DNA of 46,269 nt from Candidatus Poribacteria bacterium (GTDB lineage: Bacteria > Poribacteria > WGA-4E > WGA-3G): NCBI GenBank assembly GCA_022823085.1, contig JAJDXV010000055.1, forward strand, positions 1-46,269, written 5' to 3'. The notes under the pieces were generated by a model. The model made no database searches. It was not told the DNA's origin and saw only the letters and a list, made by a program, of their open reading frames with translations. Below are positions 34,636-43,815 of the stretch, piece by piece. The translations under genes and the position numbers were made by a program. The first letter of the stretch is position 1. The number at the start of each line of letters is the position of its first letter.

Positions 34636-37600
34636 CTATTCATCAAGCGTAAAACGTAGCACGCCACTGCTGGAAGTCCCAACATAAAGCACGTTGCTAT
34701 CAACAGCAAACGAAAGCACAGAATCCGGAATTTCAGGTGTAACTTGTTCCCACATGTTTGAACCTTCTGTCAACTGATACACGTATTGCCCAGTTGTACC
34801 ATACACCGTCGTTCCCTCCACCGCAAACCGCTCCATAACAAGGGGCTCACCTTCAGCATCGGTAGCCGCGTGCCAATCGGTGCCATCGTTTGAATAGGCA
34901 ACACCATTGTCGGTCGCTACATAAACGGTTGATCCGGCAAAGGCGATTGCCTTAAACTTGGAAAAAGCAAACGGAAGATCTGCAGTGACATCGTTCCAAG
35001 TCTCTCCTTCATCAAACGATTGAGAAAGGTGTCCATCGCGCTTTCCAATGTAGACAGTTTTACCGGACACAGCAATCTTGAAACCTATGGAATCAAGGAC
35101 ATTCATAGACGTAGAAGCCTCAGCAGAATAGTCAAAAGGAAAAACAAATTTAGTCTCATCTATTAACCCGGTGTCGTACCATTCAGCCATGCCGGGTTCC
35201 CATCTGAAAAGCCGCTGCTCGTATTCGACATAGTATGTATCACCGCTAACGGCAAAACTACCATAAAACGACATCATATCAGCTGTAGGTTGTTCCTGAA
35301 GTGCCTTATTGAGTGCTTCATTTCTTAGCTGCTCAAGATCAACGTGCTCCTTGAGTTTCTCAGTTATCTGGTCAGAACCGATCCCCTTGAGCATCTCTAC
35401 CTGTTCAGGATCAAGATCCTCAAGATTTGGCTTACCCTTATCTGGAAACGCTTCCTGCAAGATTTCCTGCACGACCTTGTTTATTATTTCGTCAGGTATC
35501 TCTATCTCCGTCTGTACCGTATCACTTGAATTGCCTCCCTCAAAACCGGGCATGCCAGAGGTAAACTTCAAACTATTGTCTTCAGTGGATAGACGAAGCA
35601 GCGGTGAACGTGAATTCATAGCATTTCCTTTCTTCACATACACGCTATCGTCAAATGCTGCGATCAAGACATCTTGGCCAATATATCTAAGCGGTTTCCA
35701 CGATTCACCACCGTCCGTTGAAGTGACAAATCCATTCGCTGGATCATTTGCATAGAGTTTACCCTTAACAGCGATTAAAGTCATAACAGGCGTGCTAACG
35801 AACCCCGTGTTAAACGGATGCCAAGATTCACCGCCATCGGTTGTCCGCAGAATTCCGGACGCTCCACCCTTGTAGAAAATGTTTGTATCGGCGATCAGTA
35901 GCGGGGCAGCGACACCAGAACCTGACCCACCCTTTAAGGGAGTCCATGTCTCTCCAGTATTTTCGGAGTAGAAAAACTCGCCATTTGCGTCCGTCGCCAT
36001 AACCCCCGCGCCTGTCGCGAATACCTTGACGGTCGGAAGGTCATCTGTCCCCGGTGGAGGCGTATTGGAAAATTGACGACCCTTTCGCTGCCTATCCCTC
36101 TCACGTTCCTGCCTTTCCCATGGATCTATAGGATACCAAGACTCACCCTGATCTGTTGAGCGATAAAGGGACCACCCATCGTCGCCCGTTGTTCTTGACC
36201 TGAATAGCACGCCGAATCCCCTTTTAAACTCTCCCCCTGCTGCAACATAGAGGCGATGTTCTGAAGCAGCCAAAGCGTGGATCACCGGTTTTTCACCGTG
36301 CTTATCTATCGGACCCACTGACAACAATTCCCAAGACTGAGTGTTCAGTCGATAGAGTCCGCTATTGGTCCCAGCAAACACACTGTTTTCAACGGCAACG
36401 AGGGCATGGATCTTCTTCAGCCGCATACCATCTTTCAGTGCTACCCATGCGGGTCTACCATCTTTCGAGTAGTAAACACCATTAGTCAGCGCGAGGTAAA
36501 ATCCTGCGTCGGTCACCGCGAAGCCTCTGGAAATGCCTTCTGGATGGGTACCCAACGCGTGCCACGTCTCCCCGTTATCTTCAGATGCTAATACTTCGGT
36601 ATCAGTGGCGAGATAAAGCCTATCACCGTGTTCTGCCATCTGTACCGAGCCCCCTATCCAATCTTGGAGGCTCAGTGAACCGATGCTTCCGGCGTTGACG
36701 CGTCGCCACATACGTCCATCATCTCCGAGTTTGTAAAGGTTCGTTGATGTCCCCGCGTAAACCTCACCAGAATTCGTCGTGAAGAAACTGGTTGCCATAC
36801 CGCCTTCCGGTCCTTTGGTCTGTGTCCACCGCTGTTTCGGAGTTGAAACTGCCACTTCATCAGACACTGCAGCAGCGAAGCGTTGTGCGTCCGGTTTTTG
36901 ACCGGCACCGGGGTTTTTACCGGGCGTAATTGAACTTCCTGCCTGATTCCGAACAGCCGGTTTCGCTGGTGAATCATAAACAAAAACCGCCTCAATAAGA
37001 TCTACAGTCGGTTCCGAGGTAGCATTCAGGTTGTAAGGCTTCTGGAAACGAGACAAGTATTGCGTGCCGACCCCCATCAATAGGAAAATCAGAACAGCGG
37101 AGGCAGCAGAGAGTGCCCACGGTAACACAGGTTTATTCGCATCTGGAGTCGTAGGAACAATACGAGAAACTTCCCGCATAATGTTCGTTGTTAGATCGGT
37201 AGGCAGCTGAAAGCTGCCAAGGTTTTGTTGGATCATGTCTTCCTCCTTCTTTAAACGGTTACGTGCACGACTGAGACGACTCTTTACGGTGTTCGGCGAT
37301 ACACCGAGAAACTCACCGATGGCATTGATGGTCATCTCACCGAGATAAAAAAGCGTTATGACTGTTCGTTCACTTTCCGGCAGTTTTTGGAGCAGTTTTT
37401 TGACGATTTCACGGCGTGTTGCATCGGCTTCGGCAGCCTGTTTTTCTGCCGTATATCGAGAGTATGACACGTGATCCACCTCACTTGCATCAATAGTATC
37501 CAAGGATGTTACTGGTGTACGGTTCTTTTGACGCCAGTCGTAACACAAGCGTGCCGCAATAACATAGAGCCATCCAGCGAACGAGTTATAGTTTTTCAAG

Positions 37601-37785
37601 TCGCCAAGGTTCTTGTATGCCTTAAGAAATGCATCTTGTGTGATTTCCTGTGCGATGTGAAAATCACCGATCTTCCGCCACGCCAGTGCATGAACTCCTT
37701 TCTGATATTTTCTTACCAAAGCAGCGAACGCGTCCTGGTCCCCTTGTAAACTATGTTGAATGAGTTCAGCGTCGTTTTGGTTCAT
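34636..37785 (-). CDS. ECF sigma factor fused to a transmembrane helix and extracytoplasmic Asp-box/Ycf48 propeller, paralog 1
   Basis: A 1049-aa fusion. The ATG at 37785 is chosen because GGAGGG lies nine bases upstream. Residues 5-85 are sigma region 2 (DAFAALVRKYQKGVHALAWR, EITQDAFLKAY) and about 135-180 region 4 (LPESERTVITLFYLGEMTI, then GVSPNTVKSRLSRARNRL). A single transmembrane helix (223-243, WALSAASAVLIFLLMGVG) should leave the sigma part in the cytoplasm and the rest outside. After a low-complexity linker come at least seven Asp-box units of the form S-x-D-x-G-x-T/S-W (DNGETWHAL, NTGETWTPL, DGGESWHPF, DEGETWNDV) typical of BNR/Ycf48 propellers, interrupted by a Glu-rich helical insert at about 735-850. 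No separate anti-sigma gene is adjacent. It follows gene 2 downstream and has its own promoter and terminator. Confidence 0.9.
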   Translation of the reverse strand: MNQNDAELIQHSLQGDQDAFAALVRKYQKGVHALAWRKIGDFHIAQEITQDAFLKAYKNLGDLKNYNSFAGWLYVIAARLCYDWRQKNRTPVTSLDTIDASEVDHVSYSRYTAEKQAAEADATRREIVKKLLQKLPESERTVITLFYLGEMTINAIGEFLGVSPNTVKSRLSRARNRLKKEEDMIQQNLGSFQLPTDLTTNIMREVSRIVPTTPDANKPVLPWALSAASAVLIFLLMGVGTQYLSRFQKPYNLNATSEPTVDLIEAVFVYDSPAKPAVRNQAGSSITPGKNPGAGQKPDAQRFAAAVSDEVAVSTPKQRWTQTKGPEGGMATSFFTTNSGEVYAGTSTNLYKLGDDGRMWRRVNAGSIGSLSLQDWIGGSVQMAEHGDRLYLATDTEVLASEDNGETWHALGTHPEGISRGFAVTDAGFYLALTNGVYYSKDGRPAWVALKDGMRLKKIHALVAVENSVFAGTNSGLYRLNTQSWELLSVGPIDKHGEKPVIHALAASEHRLYVAAGGEFKRGFGVLFRSRTTGDDGWSLYRSTDQGESWYPIDPWERQERERDRQRKGRQFSNTPPPGTDDLPTVKVFATGAGVMATDANGEFFYSENTGETWTPLKGGSGSGVAAPLLIADTNIFYKGGASGILRTTDGGESWHPFNTGFVSTPVMTLIAVKGKLYANDPANGFVTSTDGGESWKPLRYIGQDVLIAAFDDSVYVKKGNAMNSRSPLLRLSTEDNSLKFTSGMPGFEGGNSSDTVQTEIEIPDEIINKVVQEILQEAFPDKGKPNLEDLDPEQVEMLKGIGSDQITEKLKEHVDLEQLRNEALNKALQEQPTADMMSFYGSFAVSGDTYYVEYEQRLFRWEPGMAEWYDTGLIDETKFVFPFDYSAEASTSMNVLDSIGFKIAVSGKTVYIGKRDGHLSQSFDEGETWNDVTADLPFAFSKFKAIAFAGSTVYVATDNGVAYSNDGTDWHAATDAEGEPLVMERFAVEGTTVYGTTGQYVYQLTEGSNMWEQVTPEIPDSVLSFAVDSNVLYVGTSSSGVLRFTLDE
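36938..37125. repeat. 188-bp tract nearly identical to 40264-40451
   Basis: This tract, encoding the transmembrane helix and juxtamembrane linker of sigma-propeller 1, differs from the matching tract of gene 2 at only about eight positions (roughly 96% identity), whereas flanking sigma and propeller DNA is clearly more diverged. Confidence 0.85.
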
Positions 37786-37826
37786 CACAAGCATCCCTCC
37801 GGAATTGGATATTGAACTCTCTTTTA

Positions 37827-37862
37827 ACTTAAGTGACTGGTTTTAGAGATCGAAAAGTTGCA
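37827..37862 (-). promoter_or_regulatory. ECF-type promoter element upstream of sigma-propeller 1
   Basis: On the minus strand TGCAAC, then 19 bases, then GTCACTTAAGT. The same element with identical spacing precedes sigma-propeller 2 and lies upstream of the STAS gene. The AAC word at -35 and GTC at -10 are typical of ECF sigma promoters. It lies about 40 nt before the start codon. Confidence 0.7.
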
Positions 37863-37905
37863 TTATTTTTAAATTGTATATTTTACTATAGAAAGAGCGG
37901 TTACG

Positions 37906-37939
37906 AAAATAAAAAAGGCGTGCTTGGAAGCGCGCCTTT
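37906..37939 (-). terminator. Terminator of sigma-propeller gene 2
   Basis: A stem AAAGGCGCGCTT with AAGCACGCCTTT (one mismatch) is followed on the minus strand by TTTTTATTTTCG. It lies about 50 nt after the stop and is related in sequence to the terminator of gene 1, so the whole unit was probably duplicated. Confidence 0.8.
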
Positions 37940-37988
37940 GAGAAAATGAAAACGTTATGATGTTTCATTAAGGAAATGGCCTATTCCT

Positions 37989-40900
37989 TTATTCATCAAG
38001 CCTGAAACGTAACACACCACTGCTGGAAGTGCCGACATAGAGAACGTTCCCATCAACAGCAAATGAAAGGACGGAATCTGGGATTTCAGGTGTAACTTGT
38101 TTCCACGTGCCTGAATCTTCTTTTAACTGATACACATGTTGCCCAGTTGTCCCGTATACCGTCGTTCCCTCTACCGCAAACTTCTCTATGACAAGCGAAC
38201 TACCTTCAGCATCGGTTGCACTGTGCCAATTGATGCCGTCGCTTGAATATGCAACCCCTTTATCAGTTGCTACATAAACAGTTGATCCGGCGAAGGTAAT
38301 TGCGTTGAACACTGTAATAGGAAACGGAAGATTTGCAGTGACATCGTACCAACTGTTCCCCGCATCAAACGATTGAGAGAGATGCCCATCTCGCGTTGCA
38401 ACATAAACGGTATCTCCTAACACAGCGATCTTGAAGCCCATAGCATCCATCATATTCGTTAGCGTAGAAATGCCACCGGAATAGTCAAAAGGAGCGGAAA
38501 ACATAGTTGCTAAAACATTTTCGGCACTATCCACCAATCCAGTATTGTGCCACCCCGTCATTCCGGGTTTCCACCTGAAGAGTTTTTGCCCATATTCCAT
38601 ATAGTACGTCTCACCGCTAACGGCAAAACCTCCGAAAATCGGCATCATAGCAGTTGCAGCCTGATCTTGGATTACTTTACCCATTTCGTCACTCAATTTG
38701 TCTAACTGCTCTAAATCGATATCCTCAAGGTTTGGCACTTGACCGTTTTCAAGGTCCAGTTTGTCCGCATCTTTTAGTGCTCCCGACAGAACCTTATTAC
38801 TTTCTTGCTGCATCAGGGCTGTTAGGTCAACAGCATTGCCCTTTTCAAACAAAATTGGCATGTTAGGGATATGAGTGAATTTACCGTCCTGTGTTGAAAA
38901 GCGATGAATTTGGGGGGTCATGTCATTCATACCTTTTGCATAGAGATTACCGTCAAATTCGGCCACCTTACTTGCGTTAGTACCAATACCGTTGGAAAGC
39001 GGCACCCATGATTCACCACCATCCGTTGAGGTGACAAACCCATCCACTGTGAAGGCATAGAGTTTGCTGTTCAACGCGAATAAATGCCTAACCATCGCGC
39101 CAGCGAGTCCGGTATTAAATTGATCCCACGATTTACCAGCATCGTTTGTGCGGTAGACCCCGGATTGGCTGCCCCTGTAGAAGGTGTTGGTATCCAACAT
39201 CACAATCGGCGGCGCAATGTTGTTAACTCCAGGTGATCTATCCTTTAAATCTAAAGATGTCCAAGTTTCACCGGCGTTAACTGAATAGAAGAGTTCCCTT
39301 GAATCCGCCAACATAACCCTTCCTGCTGCCGTAATTATTTTGATGCTCGAGTACGTAAAATCTATTGGTGTCGAATCTTTAGCACGGACCGGGAATTGAA
39401 TCGAAAATCCACCCTTTGGTTCTCTCTCATTCTCCATCCTTTCTCTCGGATCTATGTCGTACCATGTATCTCCGAAATCGGTTGATCGATAAAGCGACCA
39501 CCAATCGTCGCCTGTTATTATTGATTTGAATTGTGCGCCGATTCCGGTTGTAACTTCTCTTCCGGCTGCAACATAGAGTCGATGTTTTGAAGCAGCGACG
39601 GCATGAATCATCGGTTTTTCCCCATGCTTATCTATGGGACCAACGGATACACGTTCCCATGTCTCAGTGTTGAAGCGATAGAGGCCGGCATCCGTGCCAA
39701 CAAACACGGTGTTTTCAACGGCGGCAAGCGCACGGATCTTCTCGGCTTCCATGCCATCTTTCAGCACTACCCACGATGTCTTGCCATCTTTGGAATAGTA
39801 GACCCCTTCCATAAGCGCGAGATAAAATCCGGAGTCGGTTACCGCAAAGCCTCTGGAGCCTCCTTTTGGATGGCTACCCAATACCTCCCATGTCTCTCCC
39901 TTATCTTTGGATGCCAATATTTCGGTATCGGTGGTGAGATAGAGCATATCACCGTGCTCTGCCATCTGTATCGCACCCACTATCCAGTCTTGGAGGTTAA
40001 GAGAACTGGCACTTCTTGAGTTGACGTGTTTCCATGCGCGGGAATCCGTTGTGAGTTTATAGAGACTGGTGGGTGTCCCTGCGTAGATATCGCCGGAACT
40101 CGTCGTGAAGAGACTGTTGACGATACCGCCTTCGGGACCCTTGGTTTGGGTCCATTGCGGTTCGGGTGTTGAAACTTCTGTTTCGTCGAGCAGTGCTGCG
40201 GCGAAACGTCGCGCATCGGGTTGTTGCCCCGCACCCGGACTCCTTCCCGGTGTAGCAGAGCTCCCTGCCTGATTCCGAACAGCCGGTTTCGCTGGCGAAT
40301 CAAAAACAAAAACTGCCTCAATAAGATCTACAGTCGGTTCCGAGGTAGCATTTAGATTGTAAGGTCTCTGGAAACGAGACAAGTATTGCGTGCCGACACC
40401 CATCAATAGGAAAATCAGAACAGCGGAGGCAGCAGAGAGTGCCCACGGTAATATAGGTTTGTGGGTAGCGGGAGCATTAGGGGCAATACGAGAGACCTCT
40501 CGCATGATGTTTTCTGTCAAGTTAGCAGGCAGTTGGAAGCTGCCGAGATTTTGCTGAATCATGTCTTCTTCCTTCCTTAAACGGTTCCGAGCGCGATTGA
40601 GGCGACTCTTTACTGTGTTTTGGGATACGCCGAGAAACTCAGCGACGGCTTTGACCGTCATTTCCCCGAGGTAATGAAGTGTTATCACTGTCCGTTCACT
40701 TTCTGGTAGTTTTTTCAGGAGTTCCTTGACGATCTCGCGACGCGTCTCATCGGCTTCAGCAGCCTGTTTTTCTGCCGTGTATCGAGAATATGACACGTGA
40801 TCCACCTCACTTACATCGGTCGTATCTAACGGATCCATCGGCAAACGGTTTTTGCGGAGCCAGTCCTTGGACATACGTGCTACGATAACATAGACCCATC

Positions 40901-41111
40901 CAGAAAAGGCGTTACGGTTTTTCAAGGTACTAAGCTTCTGGTACGCTTTGAGAAACGCGTCCTGCGTGATCTCTTGGGCGACATGAAAATCACCGATCTT
41001 CCGCCACGCCAGGGCGTGAACACCTTTCTGATACTTCTTCACGAGTGATCCGAACGCGTCTTGATCACCCTCTAATGTGCGTTGAATGAGTTCAGCATCG
41101 TTCTGTATCAT
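37989..41111 (-). CDS. ECF sigma factor-transmembrane-propeller fusion, paralog 2
   Basis: A 1040-aa fusion with the same plan as paralog 1. GAGGGAGG lies about six bases before the ATG. Sigma region 2 (QDAFGSLVKKYQKGVHALAWR) and region 4 (VAEFLGVSQNTVKSRLNRARNRL) are intact, the transmembrane segment PWALSAASAVLIFLLMGVG is identical, and the propeller has Asp-box units such as DKGETWEVL, DFGDTWYDI, NAGETWTSL, DAGKSWDQF and DAGNSWYDV. The helical insert near residues 735-830 differs strongly from that of paralog 1. The protein should couple an external ligand or strain to the cytoplasmic sigma part, perhaps through proteolysis; the mechanism is inferred. It is preceded by its own ECF-type promoter and by the STAS gene's terminator. 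Confidence 0.9.
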   Translation of the reverse strand: MIQNDAELIQRTLEGDQDAFGSLVKKYQKGVHALAWRKIGDFHVAQEITQDAFLKAYQKLSTLKNRNAFSGWVYVIVARMSKDWLRKNRLPMDPLDTTDVSEVDHVSYSRYTAEKQAAEADETRREIVKELLKKLPESERTVITLHYLGEMTVKAVAEFLGVSQNTVKSRLNRARNRLRKEEDMIQQNLGSFQLPANLTENIMREVSRIAPNAPATHKPILPWALSAASAVLIFLLMGVGTQYLSRFQRPYNLNATSEPTVDLIEAVFVFDSPAKPAVRNQAGSSATPGRSPGAGQQPDARRFAAALLDETEVSTPEPQWTQTKGPEGGIVNSLFTTSSGDIYAGTPTSLYKLTTDSRAWKHVNSRSASSLNLQDWIVGAIQMAEHGDMLYLTTDTEILASKDKGETWEVLGSHPKGGSRGFAVTDSGFYLALMEGVYYSKDGKTSWVVLKDGMEAEKIRALAAVENTVFVGTDAGLYRFNTETWERVSVGPIDKHGEKPMIHAVAASKHRLYVAAGREVTTGIGAQFKSIITGDDWWSLYRSTDFGDTWYDIDPRERMENEREPKGGFSIQFPVRAKDSTPIDFTYSSIKIITAAGRVMLADSRELFYSVNAGETWTSLDLKDRSPGVNNIAPPIVMLDTNTFYRGSQSGVYRTNDAGKSWDQFNTGLAGAMVRHLFALNSKLYAFTVDGFVTSTDGGESWVPLSNGIGTNASKVAEFDGNLYAKGMNDMTPQIHRFSTQDGKFTHIPNMPILFEKGNAVDLTALMQQESNKVLSGALKDADKLDLENGQVPNLEDIDLEQLDKLSDEMGKVIQDQAATAMMPIFGGFAVSGETYYMEYGQKLFRWKPGMTGWHNTGLVDSAENVLATMFSAPFDYSGGISTLTNMMDAMGFKIAVLGDTVYVATRDGHLSQSFDAGNSWYDVTANLPFPITVFNAITFAGSTVYVATDKGVAYSSDGINWHSATDAEGSSLVIEKFAVEGTTVYGTTGQHVYQLKEDSGTWKQVTPEIPDSVLSFAVDGNVLYVGTSSSGVLRFRLDE
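40264..40451. repeat. 188-bp tract nearly identical to 36938-37125
   Basis: Partner of the tract in sigma-propeller 1. It encodes the transmembrane helix and first part of the external linker. Confidence 0.85.
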
Positions 41112-41145
41112 CGAGAACCTCCCTCGGTGGTTGTAACGTCGTTTG

Positions 41146-41181
41146 ACTTAAGTGACGTAACTTAGGTGTCAAAAGGTTGCA
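41146..41181 (-). promoter_or_regulatory. ECF-type promoter element upstream of sigma-propeller 2
   Basis: On the minus strand TGCAAC, 19 bases, GTCACTTAAGT, as upstream of paralog 1, with CGTC fully matching the usual ECF -10. It lies about 40 nt before the ATG at 41111. Confidence 0.72.
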
Positions 41182-41240
41182 TTTTTTTCGTCAGTAATCA
41201 CCATCAGCAATTGCGCGTCCTCTGGAAAACTGTATGTTGC

Positions 41241-41273
41241 AAAAAAAATGGGATGGTAAAAACCATCCCATTT
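41241..41273 (-). terminator. Terminator of the STAS gene
   Basis: A perfect 11-bp stem AAATGGGATGG/CCATCCCATTT with a six-base loop is followed on the minus strand by a run of eight T. It begins 24 nt after the stop codon. Confidence 0.9.
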
Positions 41274-41296
41274 GAGATTATACAGAATTTAGGGTT

Positions 41297-41638
41297 TTAG
41301 GCAGATAGTGCTGAAACCGCAGCAGCCTCACTGTCGAAATGTTCAAAGAGGCTAACGAGTCGGCTAAGAACAACCAAGTTTTTGATCTGTTTACTGACAT
41401 TGATGACCGCGACACGTCCTTTCTTTCGTGCGACCGCGGCACGTGCTCCCATAAGCACACCGAGTCCTGAACTGTCAACCTTGTTGACGTGTTCAAAATT
41501 AATCAGAATCCGTGGTGTATCAGAAGTTTCTATTTGCGGTGAGATGGCTTCCCTTAATTCCGAGACGGAGGGCCCCATTATTTTTCCATTAGGTTCCAAG
41601 ATTACGATGCCATTTTGCTGGCGAATGTTAGTTGTCAT
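41297..41638 (-). CDS. STAS-domain anti-sigma-factor antagonist
   Basis: A 113-aa protein of the SpoIIAA/RsbV type, made of a single STAS domain. AAGGAG lies seven bases before the ATG. The phospho-site motif VDSSGLGVLMGARAA carries the conserved serine (about residue 57), and GRVAVINVSKQIKNLV forms the following strand and helix. Such proteins bind and release anti-sigma kinases. No RsbW-type kinase gene lies in the window, so its partner must be elsewhere, or it acts differently here. It has the same kind of promoter element as the two sigma fusions (41760-41795), suggesting it is one of their targets. Confidence 0.9.
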   Translation of the reverse strand: MTTNIRQQNGIVILEPNGKIMGPSVSELREAISPQIETSDTPRILINFEHVNKVDSSGLGVLMGARAAVARKKGRVAVINVSKQIKNLVVLSRLVSLFEHFDSEAAAVSALSA

Positions 41639-41720
41639 GGTTTGCTCCTTTTTCTTTTTCTGTTTTTTTGAAAAGTCAATTTATCCTCTTACAACGTTTG
41701 TGTGATAGATTAGATTCAAC

Positions 41721-41752
41721 GAATACGATCTCTAAAAGTCTGTATCGTATTC
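41721..41752. promoter_or_regulatory. Inverted repeat in the leader of the STAS gene
   Basis: GAATACGAT (41721-41729) and ATCGTATTC (41744-41752) form a perfect 9-bp inverted repeat with a 14-base centre, between the ECF-type promoter and the STAS start. It may be an operator or an mRNA hairpin in the roughly 115-nt leader. Nothing else is seen in the 210-nt gap. Confidence 0.4.
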
Positions 41753-41759
41753 ACCTCTG

Positions 41760-41795
41760 ATTTAAGTGACGCAGCTCAGGTACTAAAAGGGTGCA
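41760..41795 (-). promoter_or_regulatory. ECF-type promoter element upstream of the STAS gene
   Basis: On the minus strand TGCACC, 19 bases, GTCACTTAAAT; same spacing as the elements at 37827-37862 and 41146-41181, preceded by a similar A-rich run. It lies about 120 nt before the ATG at 41638. Confidence 0.65.
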
Positions 41796-41848
41796 TTTTT
41801 TTTATTTTTTCTATTCACACTTACAGAAAACGCAAACGTGAGTTTGAT

Positions 41849-42100
41849 TTAAAGCAATTTCTTTTCCCGCATCAGGTTCAAGACCGCCGCTGTCATTGCA
41901 TTGAATTGGTCAGGATTGTCTGCGAAACGGCTGGCAAGTTCAGCCTCAGGCATCCATTGGATGGCACGTGTGCCGTCGCCTTCCGCCAGTAAGATCCCTT
42001 TAGCACGGCAGCGAAAGTATACGCCCATGCCGTTGAAACCCTGCGTTGTCTGATAGACTGCGAAGGGCTCAAGACATTCTACTGTGGACTCTATTGTCAT
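41849..42100 (-). pseudogene. C-terminal fragment of a Nudix-like hydrolase
   Basis: About 83 codons from an ATG at 42100 (AAGG seven bases upstream). The sequence ECLEPFAVYQTTQGFNGMGV, then YFRCRAKGILLAEGDGTRAIQWM, matches the strand pair after the Nudix box in ADP-ribose-type hydrolases, and NAMTAAVLNLMREKKLL is the usual last helix. The Nudix box itself (GX5EX7REUXEEXGU) is absent, and upstream DNA up to the permease gene does not encode it. A small stand-alone protein is possible but a truncated gene is more likely. Confidence 0.6.
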
Positions 42101-42164
42101 TCTCAAGCCTTTCTAACGTAAGAGGGTTTTGGCGTATACAAGATTTGTAGATAAGATCCAGCAA

Positions 42165-43637
42165 TCAAATATCGGAACGGAAGAATTTCAGAAACGCTAT
42201 CGCCGTAAACGCTACCGCAAAAAAACCGAGTAGGCACACGTCCACCATAGATTGACGCAACGTTTCTGATAACGAAGGTTCTGTCAGGGTTGGCGGCGGC
42301 GGAATTTGCTCCGTTTCGGATTCAGCGTCACCATTCATCTGATCGCCCATCCGAGCTCCCAATTGCATTATCTGTGACAGTACATCGTCTGAAATCCCGC
42401 TGAAATATTCGTCATCAAGTTGGTTGTAGTATCTTTCGCCGGTTTGAAAGTAGACCTCTCTTTTCAACTTACCCGTTTGCGTCAAATTCATCGCAGAATA
42501 GGTTAGAGAGGCCGTTGGGGCGATCCGAGAGATCATCTCGCCAATCTGTTCTTGACGATCCTTCTCGCGCTGATAGTCCCTGTCAATCTTGCCCGTTTGA
42601 TTCTGAAACGCCAGTCGAAACTCCTCTTCAATCGGTCCTTTAATTTCATCCATCCTTTTTTGCGTTGCTGGATTGCTTAGGTCTATCGAAAACTGAATAC
42701 CCTCTCCATTCTCCGTGGGTTTAGCTATGGTTTCAGACCATTTTTCCCAGACCTTCTCTTCTTTATCTTTATTTAGGTTATTGCGAAGTGCATTTTTTTC
42801 CATATAAACCGCCTGCTGGGTTCGGGTCGGTGCGACGAGTTTCGCGACGACAAACGCGCCCCGTGGTACAACCAGCACCGCAAGCACCCAAAACGTAAAA
42901 GCGACAATCAGCGCGGTCTTAGCGTTGTCAAGATAGGTTGAAATGAACACACCTATCGCAAAAAACACCGCAATATACAGCAACGAAACAAGCATGAGAC
43001 TCAGTACTGGCAGCGCAACCTTGAGCTCACCGAACGGAAATCCCTGCCATACAATCAGAAGCAGCCCGAAGAGGAAAGATACCAGAAATGGAATAACGAA
43101 TACAATGTATCCACCGATCAGTTTGCTCCACAAAAACACATCTCGCGGCAGCGAATTTGACAGATTTATCCGAAGGGTGCCTGCCTCTCTTTCCCCCGCA
43201 ACAGCATCGAATGTGAAAAGGAGTGCCAGTAGACTGAAGACTGTCCCGACAATAAACAGGAAATCAAGGTTTCCTAATGCATACGCGACGGATGCCTGCA
43301 CAAGTCCCGTTGAACTCTGCCGAACCCCATTACGCGTCATTCCAAGATAGGTCGGCAGTGCCTCCTCTAAACCGTTTACGAAGACGCTCAGCGGTGTCGG
43401 CTTGAGGAAAAGTTTAGAGACTTCCGTGTTTGGGTCCTGACCAGTTGGCGGATTCTCCTTTGCTTCTGCTTGTGCGCGATTCACCGACTCCTGATAGTCA
43501 ACGAGGTTCTGGTTATACCTACGATAGTTAATAGAAAGCGTGAGTGGGATAAGCAAAACACACATTAGCAGGAGCGCGACAAACCGGACGCTGAGTATAT
43601 GATGCATAATTTCTTTTTGAATCAATGTCGTTAACAT
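42165..43637 (-). CDS. ABC-2-type transporter permease
   Basis: A 490-aa integral membrane protein. The ATG at 43637 is chosen because GAGGAG lies about eight bases upstream; an in-frame codon at 43670 lacks one. One transmembrane helix near residues 15-38 is followed by a large external loop (about 40-165), five central helices (about 120-270), a second long soluble loop (about 280-450) and a last helix near 460-485. The segment AVAGEREAGTLRINLSNSLPRDVFLWSKLIGGY is the conserved ABC-2 coupling region (REAGTL). The matching ATP-binding protein is not in the window. Substrate unknown; such permeases with long external loops often act in exporters such as gliding or ABC-type surface systems. 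Confidence 0.8.
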   Translation of the reverse strand: MLTTLIQKEIMHHILSVRFVALLLMCVLLIPLTLSINYRRYNQNLVDYQESVNRAQAEAKENPPTGQDPNTEVSKLFLKPTPLSVFVNGLEEALPTYLGMTRNGVRQSSTGLVQASVAYALGNLDFLFIVGTVFSLLALLFTFDAVAGEREAGTLRINLSNSLPRDVFLWSKLIGGYIVFVIPFLVSFLFGLLLIVWQGFPFGELKVALPVLSLMLVSLLYIAVFFAIGVFISTYLDNAKTALIVAFTFWVLAVLVVPRGAFVVAKLVAPTRTQQAVYMEKNALRNNLNKDKEEKVWEKWSETIAKPTENGEGIQFSIDLSNPATQKRMDEIKGPIEEEFRLAFQNQTGKIDRDYQREKDRQEQIGEMISRIAPTASLTYSAMNLTQTGKLKREVYFQTGERYYNQLDDEYFSGISDDVLSQIMQLGARMGDQMNGDAESETEQIPPPPTLTEPSLSETLRQSMVDVCLLGFFAVAFTAIAFLKFFRSDI

Positions 43638-43815
43638 GGTGATTTCTCCTCTATCTTTTGTTTTAAGCAATATTGAAACCCAATTTTAGGTTTTGCGGAA
43701 GGGTGGAAGACAGGAAGTTTGGAAGAAATACGCTGCTCATTATCTCCCATACTTCTAATCTTTCAACCTATCTAAAGACCAAAAGCGCAGATTTAATATT
43801 GATACACTCTGTAAA

